A DNA stretch of 64,000 bases from Candidatus Altimarinota bacterium. Lineage in GTDB: Bacteria; Cyanobacteriota; Cyanobacteriia; Cyanobacteriales; Microcystaceae. The translations under genes were made by a program, and so were the position numbers. Where the stretch lies: assembly GCA_012031035.1 (NCBI GenBank), contig JAAUUT010000009.1:1-64000 (forward strand), read 5' to 3'. Positions 56,421 through 64,000 of this stretch are shown piece after piece. Each line of letters opens with the position of its first letter. The stretch's first letter is position 1. The notes under the pieces are model-generated. The model was not told the DNA's origin and searched no databases. It saw nothing but the letters and a program-made list of their open reading frames with translations.

Positions 56421-56443
56421 ACCCCCCTGCCGGAGGGGGGTCA
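56421..56443. repeat. Short C-tract/G-tract repeat before the TonB plug
   Basis: ACCCCCCTGCCGGAGGGGGG followed by TCA, a minimal copy at the junction of AMIN domain 3 and the TonB plug. It encodes PLPEGG in frame. Confidence 0.6.
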
Positions 56444-58469
56444 AACAGCACAAGAAGAAAATATCGAACTGGTGGTAACGGGGGAGCAAGATGGATATCG
56501 AGTTCCAAATACTTCCACTGCAACAAGAACAGATACACCACTGCGGGATATTCCCCAATCAATTCAAATCATTCCCCAGGAAGTGTTACAGGAACAAGGC
56601 GGCGATCTTACTAGCGCACTGCTCAACGCTCCCAGTGTTCGCAATTCAGCACCAACTAACTTTGATTCATTACGAGTACAAGTTCGGGGATTTTCTACTC
56701 CAGTGACGGTCAACGGTTTAGAAGACTCTTTAAATTCTTCTACCATTGGATCTGACCTGACAGGTATTGAGAGAATTGAAATTCTTGGGGGGCCTAACTC
56801 TGTTTTGTTGGGTTCATCAGCACCAGGGGGAACAGTCAACTTTGTGACGAAACAACCCCTGCGCGATCCTTATTATTTTGCAGAAATAACCGCCGGAAGC
56901 TTCAACCTCTATCGGGGTGAAGTGGATTTATCAGGCCCATTAGAACCGTCAAAAAGAGTGTTGTATCGCCTGAACACCTCTTATCGCGACCAGGAGTTTT
57001 TTAATGACCTCTCAAGCACTAGAAGCTTTGTAATTGCTCCAGTAGTTAGTTTTGCGTTCGCAGAGAATATAAAATTAACTCTTGAAGGTCGCTACGCAAA
57101 TGTTAAATTCAACTCTATCCCCTTGGGTTTGCCTGCGATTGGCACAATTTTACCTAACCCAAACGGTGAAATACCTCGTGAATTCAATCCAAATGAAGGA
57201 ACTTACTTAGCGACAAGCACTAGGCTTGGGTACGCGCTCGATGTCAAGTTGAGTGAGAATTGGTCGCTCAGAAATGGATTTCAATTTACTCGGTATAGTG
57301 GTGGTTATAGCGGTGAGAATGCAGGTACGTTTTTAATAGGTCTTTTACCCGATAATCGCACATTAGAAAGAGTAACTTTTAATGAGGCTAGCAACCAGAA
57401 TGACTTTCGCCTATCAACAAATGTTGTTGGTCAATTCGCAACGGGTAAAGTCCAACATCAATTACTCCTTGGTGTTGATTTAGGCAGAGTAAGTGGTAAG
57501 TTTAGTGGTAAAGATAGAGAGACTACTACAATTGACGTATTCGATCCAGTTTATGGCGGTCGAACCTTTGGAGAAGTTACATCTGAATATAGTACTGAGA
57601 ATGTGACGGATGAACTTGGCTTTCTTGTACAAGATCGAATCACAATTACAAACAATTTAAAGTTACTTGTCGGCGGTCGCTTCGATTTGTTTCGACAAAC
57701 AAATAAGGATCTACTTGCTGATACAGAAACTCATCAATCGGGGAGTGCCTTTAGTCCGCGTTTGGGCATTGTATATCAGCCTATTCCTCCTATTTCTTTG
57801 TATGCAAACTATAGTCGCTCGTTTGAGCCAGCAATTGGTAGAGCTTTTGATGGTAGTACCTTTGAGCCAACCAGAGGAACCCAGTTTGAAATTGGGGTAA
57901 AAGCAGATTTGAATGACAGACTTTCGGCAACATTAGCGTTGTATGATATTACCCAATCGAATGTTTTAACAGACGATCCCGATAATTTAGGCTTCTCGAT
58001 TCAAACTGGAGAACAGCGCAGCCAAGGGATCGAACTCAACCTTGCAGGTGAAATTTTACCAGGATGGAATATCTTTGCGGGCTATGCTTATAATGATGCG
58101 CGAGTCACTGAAGATAACTCTATTCCTGTTGGTAATCGCTTAGAACAAACAGCACCTCATGCGGCTAGCTTGTGGACAACCTATGAAATTCAACAAGGAA
58201 GCTTACGAGGTTTGGGATTTGGTTTAGGGCTTTTTTATGTGGGCGATCGCGCTGGAGATTCTGATAATACATTTGAAGTACCCAGTTATTTAAGAACTGA
58301 TGCAACTATCTTCTACAAAAGAGATGGATTCCGTGCGGCAATCAATATCAATAATCTCTTTGATGTCGATTATTTTGAAAGTGGTTTTAATCGCGATCGC
58401 GTTTTTCCTGGTGCGCCACTCACAGTGCAGGGAACAATTTCCTGGGAGTTTTGAGAAGTCAGGGTTTTT

Positions 58470-59171
58470 ATGAAGAGGTTTTTACACCGTCTCACCTATC
58501 TACTATGTCTGGGAATTGTGACATTTGTGCTGATTTGTGCCTGTAGCCAAAGCAGTTACCAAGATGCCATATCTCCAGCGTCTTCAGCAGAAAATTGTCG
58601 TATTGTAAAACATACAATGGGAGAAACCTGCGTTCCTCTCAATCCTCAACGAATTGTCACTTTAGATATTCTGAGTCTTAGCAACATTATTGCATTGGGA
58701 ATCAAACGTTATTCCCAAAGAGTACAAGAACTAAAGCAAAGCTTAGACGTTCTATACAAGAGTTCGCAAAAGCAGCAGGGGCGATCGTTTTACGCATCAT
58801 TTATCTTCGCTAGTGATGGATTAACTTTCACCCAAAGAGACTCCTTTGCAGGCACAATTTTGAATGACCTTGGGTTATTGTCTCCTAAATCGTCTAATGA
58901 TATAATCTTGCCAATTTCTGAAGAAAGCTTTGCAGAAATCGATAGCGATGTTCTTTTCGTTGGAACTTATCAGGAAAATGGACGCTCAACTTTAGAGCGC
59001 ATTCAACGCAGACCTTTATGGTCTAAAATTAAGGCTGTTCGGAAAAAACAGGTCTATTTTGTTGATTTTTTACCTTGGTATGGCTTTGATTTTCTCTCGG
59101 CTCATACTGTATTAGATGACATTAAAAAGTATTTAGTATCGCAGCCTGTCACAACTCAATCAAACTGGTAA
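58470..59171 (+). CDS. Siderophore-binding lipoprotein with an internal deletion
   Basis: An ABC solute-binding lipoprotein (FecB/FhuD-like), 233 residues. The lipobox LICACS gives a lipidated Cys at about residue 25. CRIVKHTMGETCVPLNPQRIVTLD is the usual start of the binding domain. At about residue 79 the sequence passes from NIIALGIK straight to RYSQRVQELKQSLD, which in full-length relatives lies some 100 residues later (normal length about 330). The frame is kept, so part of the first lobe is missing and binding is probably lost. It is 15 bases behind the receptor gene. Real deletion or collapsed assembly. Confidence 0.82.
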   Translation: MKRFLHRLTYLLCLGIVTFVLICACSQSSYQDAISPASSAENCRIVKHTMGETCVPLNPQRIVTLDILSLSNIIALGIKRYSQRVQELKQSLDVLYKSSQKQQGRSFYASFIFASDGLTFTQRDSFAGTILNDLGLLSPKSSNDIILPISEESFAEIDSDVLFVGTYQENGRSTLERIQRRPLWSKIKAVRKKQVYFVDFLPWYGFDFLSAHTVLDDIKKYLVSQPVTTQSNW

Positions 59172-59311
59172 AATCGATCGCGCTTCACCCAGAATTGTTT
59201 TATGATTAAAGTTGTAATGCGATCGCATCTGTTGAGATAATATTCTTCTAGCAATTTTCGTTAATTTAATGTTATCAAAGTGGCGATTAGCAAACAATAT
59301 AGATCCTAGGT

Positions 59312-60085
59312 TTAAGTAAGATATTTAAATAGATCGTCGATTACTTTATTAGCCCCAAAAATTCCACCAACATTCCAATTAACTGCATAGACTTGTCGAT
59401 TTTTAACAGCTTTAAGCGATGACCACAGGGGATTTTACAGGAAAATAATGGTTCGGGATTGGCTTGTTGAAACTTTGTATCCAAGAACTCTGTTAGCACA
59501 AACAAAATATCAGCGTCGTATTCGGATAAAATTTCTAAGCTTAAGGGGATATTTGGATCTCGTTCTGGTTGCTGGCTGTGCCTTAACCCGACATCGCGCA
59601 TCACTTGACCATTAACTGAACGTTCTCTAGATAGGGGCGAAAAAGTATCTCCTACACCTCCAATAGCGATCGCGGATATTGTTTTTGTTTCTAATTTTTT
59701 GTCTAATTGTTGTTGTAATTTTTGGATTCGCTGCCAATACCGAGCAAGAAGTTCTTCGACGCGATCGCGTTTTTCTAAAACCCGACCGTAGTATCGCAGC
59801 GTTTCTTTAAAGTCGTATATTTCTTCAGGATCGAAAATTACGGTAGGCGCGATCTTGGATAAAAGATGATAATAACTCTTTTGGAATTTTGACTCGACCT
59901 AAAGCATGACTAACTACTTTTGTTTCGATTGGCGATCGCGAAGGCTTTACTTTCATTCCCCGTTGGATTCCGCCTCCAGAAATAAGCGTATTTCCTTCTC
60001 CAAACCACCTACATTCATCTTTCACTAGCCCCGAAAGTAAAACACTAAATTGTAAGGGATGCTCTGAAGTCGTCAATTTTAGCAA
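59312..60085 (-). pseudogene. Chimeric remnant: AraC-regulator N-terminus fused to binding-protein C-terminus
   Basis: Two unrelated gene parts are joined on the minus strand. About 59850-60085 encodes a PchR-like effector region (SEHPLQFSVLLSGLVKDE..., ISGGGIQRGMK...). At about 59850 it changes to a FecB/FhuD-like solute-binding protein starting mid-domain (KIAPTVIFDPEEIYDF...). That part also has a one-base loss in the C4 run at 59428-59431; repair restores LWSSLKAVKNRQVYAV and an end at 59312. In an intact island the regulator would precede a receptor and then the binding protein; a large deletion that removed the receptor explains the join. Not functional. Confidence 0.72.
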
Positions 60086-60090
60086 AAAAT

Positions 60091-60294
60091 CATCGCGGTA
60101 CTTGTTGCACTAGCGAGGTAGAACAGATGTTAGGAATTACATTACAACAAACGAGAGTTTATCAGGAACCTAAAGAAGAAGGTCGAGAAGAGGGACAGCG
60201 ATCGCTAATTCTGCGTCAATTAAATCGTCGTGTGGGGGAATTACCACGGGAAGTGCGATCGCGTTTATTGATTAAGAAACGCGATCGCACTTAA
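60091..60294 (+). pseudogene. C-terminal fragment of an Rpn-type nuclease (DUF4351)
   Basis: On the plus strand EVEQMLGITLQQTRVYQEPKEEGREEGQRSLILRQLNRRVGELP matches the C-terminal helices of Rpn/PD-(D/E)XK transposase-like proteins with DUF4351. The catalytic N-terminal domain is absent and the end is cut short by HIP1-rich sequence. It abuts the chimeric remnant, so it marks a rearrangement breakpoint. A remnant of a mobile gene. Confidence 0.55.
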
Positions 60295-60340
60295 AATACA
60301 ACTACTTAGAATATTTAGTTAAAAGCTACTGATTACTGAA

Positions 60341-62770
60341 TTAAACGCCTTCTACTTTAGCCACCATTAACAAAGTTTGAAGAACAGAATCGGGATTTAA
60401 ACTAATCGAATCGATTCCTAACTCTACTAAAAATTGAGCAAATTCTGGATAATCGCTGGGTGCTTGTCCGCAAATTCCGATTTTGCGCCCTTTTTCTTTT
60501 GCCATTTCTATTGCCATTTTTATTAATCGTTTGATGCCTAGGTTGCGTTCGTCAAACAGATGGGAAACTAAAGCAGAATCGCGATCCAATCCTAATGTTA
60601 ATTGAGTCAAATCGTTAGAACCAATAGAAAACCCATCAAAAACTTCGCAATATTCGTCGGCGAGAATAACATTGTTGGGCAATTCGCACATTACATAGAT
60701 TTGTAAGCCGTTTTCCCCCTGTTTTAAGCCGTGTTGCGCTAATTCTTCGATAACTCGCTTTCCTTCTTCTGGAGTGCGACAGAAGGGAATCATGGGAATG
60801 ACATTAGTTAACCCCATAACATCCCTTACTTTAAGCATTGCCTTGCATTCTAGGGCAAATGCTTCGCGGTAGCGGGGATCGTAGTAACGGGATGCACCGC
60901 GCCATCCTAGCATGGGGTTTTCTTCTTTGGGTTCAAACTGGCGACCGCCCAAAAGATTTGCATATTCGTTCGATTTAAAATCCGACATCCGCACGATAAC
61001 GGGTTTGGGATAAAAAGCAGCCGCGATGGTTGCAATTCCCCGCGCTAGTTTATCGACGAAGTACATGGGTTTATCTGGGTGCAGTCTGGTTAAATCGGCG
61101 ATTTCTGCTTTAACTGCCGGGTCATCGATTTCGTCAAAATGGATTAAGGCGAGTGGATGCGCTTTGATATGATTGGCGATGATGAATTCCAAACGGGCTA
61201 ATCCTACGCCATCGCAAGGAAGACTTGCAAGAGAAAAAGCTTGTTCGGGATTGCCCACATTCATGAGGATTTGCGTGCGGGTTCGGGGTAAATTGTCTAA
61301 GGTGGTTTCAATAATTTCAAAATCGAGCAAGCGATCGTATACTAAACCCTCTTCGCCTTCTGCACAGGAAATCGTGATTTCTTGACCCGATTTAACGATT
61401 TCTGTGGCGTTTCCCGACCCAACGATCGCGGGAATTCCCATTTCACGAGCAATAATTGCGGCGTGACAGGTGCGTCCTCCTTGGTTGGTGACGACTGCGC
61501 TGGCTTTTTTCATAATCGGTTCCCAGTCGGGGTCAGTGCGGTTGGTGACGAGAACCTCTCCAGGTTGAAAGAGGTGAATGTGACTGACATCTAAAATGAC
61601 TCTTGCTTTGCCTTGTCCTATCGCCGCCCCTACGCTGCGTCCCCTGGCAAGAATTTCGCTGCGTTCCTTGAGGCGATAGGTTTTGAGGATGTTACTGGCT
61701 TTTTGCGATTGCACGGTTTCGGGACGCGCTTGCACGACATAAAGTTGTCCGCTAAGTCCGTCTTTTGCCCATTCGATATCCATCGGGGTATAGATTCCCC
61801 GAACTTGTGAATAGTGGTCTTCAATTTGCATCGCCCACCGCGCTAACTGTAAAATTTCTTCGCTATCGAGACAGAATTGTTCTCGCTCTGCTCTGGGGAC
61901 GTTTATATTTTTAGTTAGTTTGGAACCGCCTGTATCGTAAACCATTTTGAGGGTTTTGCTGCCCAATCGCTTATCTAAAATGGGACGATAGCCTTCTTTT
62001 AAGGTGGGTTTGAAGACGAGGTATTCGTCGGGGTTGACTGCGCCTTGGACGACATTTTCTCCCAATCCGTAGGCGGCGGTGATGAAGACGGCATTTTTAA
62101 ATCCCGTCTCGGTGTCGATGGAAAACATGACCCCAGAGGTGGCTAAGTCGGAACGTACCATTTTTTGTACCCCAACCGAAAGCGAGACGGTGAAATGGTC
62201 AAATCCGTTGTGCTGGCGATAGGAAATGGAGCGATCGGTAAACAGCGAAGCGAAGCATTTATGGCAAGATTCTAATACGGCTTTTAATCCGTGGACGTTG
62301 AGATAGGTTTCTTGTTGACCTGCAAAACTAGCGTCTGGTAAGTCTTCTGCCGTTGCACTGGAACGCACGGCAACATCGAGATTTTGATTTTGCAGGCGAC
62401 ATTCGTCGTTAAAGCATTCGCAGAGTTTTTGATAGGCAGTTGCGATCGCATATTGAAGATCTCCGGGAAAGGGAGTGTCTAAAATTAAAGTACGAGCTAA
62501 TTCACCTCGTTCTTGTAAGTTATTAACGTCATCGACATCGAGATCGGCAAATAAATCGTATAGTTTTTTGTCTAATTGAGCCGATTCAATAAAGTAACGA
62601 TAAGCATAAGCAGTAGTGGCAAATCCCATCGGGACATTAATGCCTTTTGGTTGCAATTGTCGAATCATTTCACCTAGCGACGCATTCTTTCCGCCTACTA
62701 AGTTGATATCTTCCGATCCTACTTCATCTAACCAAAGGATTAGTGCTTGTTCTCTTTTTTGCGATCCCAT
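60341..62770 (-). CDS. ppsA: Phosphoenolpyruvate synthase
   Basis: An 809-residue cytoplasmic enzyme that makes phosphoenolpyruvate from pyruvate and ATP, releasing AMP. The N-terminal ATP-grasp domain starts with WLDEVGSEDINLVGGKNASLGEM. The swivelling phosphohistidine domain has GGRTCHAAIIAREMGIPAIVG with the catalytic His. The C-terminal TIM barrel has the PEP site with GSNDLTQLTLGLDRDS and GICGQAPSD. Length and motifs are normal for PpsA rather than pyruvate phosphate dikinase. Gluconeogenic carbon metabolism. No regulator gene next to it. Intact. Confidence 0.95.
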   Translation of the reverse strand: MGSQKREQALILWLDEVGSEDINLVGGKNASLGEMIRQLQPKGINVPMGFATTAYAYRYFIESAQLDKKLYDLFADLDVDDVNNLQERGELARTLILDTPFPGDLQYAIATAYQKLCECFNDECRLQNQNLDVAVRSSATAEDLPDASFAGQQETYLNVHGLKAVLESCHKCFASLFTDRSISYRQHNGFDHFTVSLSVGVQKMVRSDLATSGVMFSIDTETGFKNAVFITAAYGLGENVVQGAVNPDEYLVFKPTLKEGYRPILDKRLGSKTLKMVYDTGGSKLTKNINVPRAEREQFCLDSEEILQLARWAMQIEDHYSQVRGIYTPMDIEWAKDGLSGQLYVVQARPETVQSQKASNILKTYRLKERSEILARGRSVGAAIGQGKARVILDVSHIHLFQPGEVLVTNRTDPDWEPIMKKASAVVTNQGGRTCHAAIIAREMGIPAIVGSGNATEIVKSGQEITISCAEGEEGLVYDRLLDFEIIETTLDNLPRTRTQILMNVGNPEQAFSLASLPCDGVGLARLEFIIANHIKAHPLALIHFDEIDDPAVKAEIADLTRLHPDKPMYFVDKLARGIATIAAAFYPKPVIVRMSDFKSNEYANLLGGRQFEPKEENPMLGWRGASRYYDPRYREAFALECKAMLKVRDVMGLTNVIPMIPFCRTPEEGKRVIEELAQHGLKQGENGLQIYVMCELPNNVILADEYCEVFDGFSIGSNDLTQLTLGLDRDSALVSHLFDERNLGIKRLIKMAIEMAKEKGRKIGICGQAPSDYPEFAQFLVELGIDSISLNPDSVLQTLLMVAKVEGV

Positions 62771-63176
62771 AGCTATTTCCTTATCGTTTTTCTTTTATTT
62801 TAACGATTTCTAAAAAGATGCTCCGATGAGTGCGATCGCTTTAATTATAAGCAATTGACCAATTTAAAAAGGCAGCTAAAAATACAAAAAAGTTAATATG
62901 TTTTTTTGATAAAATTATTGGTTAAAATTTAAATCTATGTTAATTCAAGAATAAGATTTAAATTCTGGCAATAACTTGAAAAAATCTGAATTATTATCAA
63001 TTTATGTATGACAATGCGTTCGGTTGTTTGTTGATAAGAAAATGAAAGCGACAAATTATTAAACAGTTGTAATTCATTGACTTACAAATTCAAAGCGCAA
63101 TCTAGTTATTAGGAATACCGTTTGCTTTAAGTGCAGCGAACTCGCGTTAAAATTTACAGGAAGCTCGAAACTCAAG
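62771..63176. other. Intergenic stretch without recognisable gene
   Basis: 406 bases, AT-rich, between two divergently read genes. I see no RNA gene or repeat. It probably holds the promoters of ppsA and the J-domain gene. Confidence 0.5.
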
Positions 63177-64000
63177 ATGATGCCGCAAAAAAAGAAGTCT
63201 AGTCAACATCCTTCAAAAACACCGCAGACTGCTACATTATCGCGATCTTCATTACACGAAAGAAGGGTAGGATTAGAGGAAGAACACCAATGGTTGCTCA
63301 AACAGATTAAACGCAAGCGCACCGAATTAAAAAACTTCCTCGAACAGATGCGGACAGTAGCGAGCGAGATGTTTCATAAAGGAGAACCATTTCATCGACA
63401 GATGTTGGAACTAGATGAAGAAATTCATACATTATTTGATGAAATCCTGAAAACTCGCAAGATGGGAAAGCAAACCCAAAGAGATGTTGTAGGCGTTTAT
63501 CAAACCTTGCAATTAATGGGAATCATTAGTCCAAAAGATGATGAGGAAGAAGAAGACGAAGATAGCGAACTAGATGATTTATTTGAGGATGAAGATGAGG
63601 AATTCTGGCAAAACCAGTCTCAGCAATATCGAGCTAATTATAACGAAGTAGAAACCGAAAGTGCCTCGCGATCGCACAATCAAAACAAATTCGTCGTACT
63701 TTCTTAAAACTAGCAGAAATATTCCATCCCGATAAAGTCACCGACCCGCAAACGCAAATGCACCATACGGAAATTATGAAAGAAGTAAACCGTGCGTATT
63801 CGGAGGGTGATTTAGCACGACTTTTAGAAATAGAAAAGTCTTACCAAAGCGGAAAATTAATTAGTAATGAAAATGCTTCTGCTAGCGATCTTCAACGACT
63901 CTGCAAGAAGCTAGAAACAGACAATCAAATACTAAAAACGCAATATGACCACCTCAAGCAAGAGTTAAATGCAGTTAGAAATACTCCAGAAGGAGAGATG
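63177..64000 (+). pseudogene. J-domain-like protein, frame interrupted once, continues past the window
   Basis: The first frame (63177-63707) has a coiled-coil N-terminus and an acidic stretch (DDEEEEDEDSELDD), and stops after NKFVVLS. The next frame encodes IRRTFLKLAEIFHPDKVTDP, which is the J-domain helix II/III with the HPD signature of DnaJ co-chaperones, and a further coiled coil. Adding one A to the A4 run at 63682-63685 joins them. The C-terminal end lies beyond 64000. The J domain would recruit DnaK; the long coiled-coil ends may bind a specific client. Domain call moderate because it is cut off. Confidence 0.72.

Larger units (their letters stand above)
55036..58454 (+). pseudogene. 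AMIN3-TonB-dependent siderophore receptor, frame interrupted once
   Basis: An outer-membrane siderophore receptor. A signal peptide (IAIASIFSILLVQPGLA) is followed by three AMIN domains, each starting VxxVQLNPTxTGIEI..., and each separated by a proline/glycine linker encoded by C-tract/G-tract repeats. The TonB plug (DTPLRDIPQSIQIIPQEVL..., GGPNSVLLGSSAPGGTVNF) and a 22-strand-type barrel follow, ending in the C-terminal aromatic GTISWEF. The first frame runs to 56313, the second covers the third AMIN domain onwards. The switch lies in poly-C/poly-G runs at 56045-56098, one base missing; repaired length is about 1139 residues. AMIN-TonB fusions are cyanobacterial. Confidence 0.88.

Overview
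The window is cyanobacterial chromosome. The octamer GCGATCGC (HIP1) recurs throughout, inside and between genes. Several genes are typical of cyanobacteria: a GUN4-domain protein, DUF2256, DUF3352, the DUF2157/GDYXXLXY pair, AMIN domains on a TonB receptor, and BlaI/M56. I cannot name the species. No rRNA operon, prophage, CRISPR array or intact insertion sequence is visible.

Layout. 0.1-6.9 kb: an RTX-like calcium-binding repeat protein, a DUF3352 protein, murE, a small protein with its own terminator, cobI and a lipase-like hydrolase. 7-12.7 kb: a P1B-4 metal ATPase behind a MerR-type operator/promoter, a radical SAM protein of the spore photoproduct lyase family, a ribbon-helix-helix regulator, a PHB-depolymerase-like esterase and a short-chain dehydrogenase. 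12.9-20.6 kb: a membrane protein, pyrB, an exported GUN4-domain protein and an RND efflux pair. 20.6-29.2 kb: hypB, OsmC, DUF3887, cupin, VOC, a GpgS-like glycosyltransferase, DUF72, a PstS-like binding protein and DUF2157/GDYXXLXY. 29.5-33.5 kb: a giant nSTAND-WD40-TPR protein. 34-39 kb: a methyltransferase, an aldo/keto reductase, peroxiredoxin, an Npun_F0494-like protein and cobyric acid synthase. 39-41 kb: a TROVE/Ro60 gene (rsr) preceded by two tRNA-like RNA genes. 41-50.7 kb: small housekeeping and hypothetical genes, BlaI/M56 and an S9 peptidase. 50.7-60.3 kb: a ferric-siderophore uptake island (fecCDE-like ABC genes, AraC regulator, AMIN-TonB receptor, binding protein) that decays into gene fragments. 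60.3-64 kb: ppsA and the start of a J-domain protein.

The most interesting region is 40.72-41.04 kb. Two tRNA-shaped RNAs of about 125 and 129 nt share a near-identical core of about 50 nt and lie directly upstream of the Ro60 homologue, behind a strong promoter. They are candidate cyanobacterial Y RNAs. One looks like a complete tRNA-Arg(UCU), including CCA, with the core inserted beside the anticodon arm.

A second theme is frame interruption. At least twelve genes, including the normally essential pyrB, are broken by indels. Most of these fit one base in a homopolymer. Residual sequencing error is the simplest reading for many of them, but the siderophore island also shows real deletions and fusions. 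I type genes whose frame is broken as sequenced as pseudogene and give the whole repaired span; this does not mean they are dead in the organism. The exception is the DUF3352 gene, kept as CDS because only its first few codons are affected.

Short dispersed repeats are frequent. They include a GATATATC-centred palindrome (five copies), a 36-bp element inserted in frame in two coding regions, and C-tract/G-tract repeats placed between AMIN domains.
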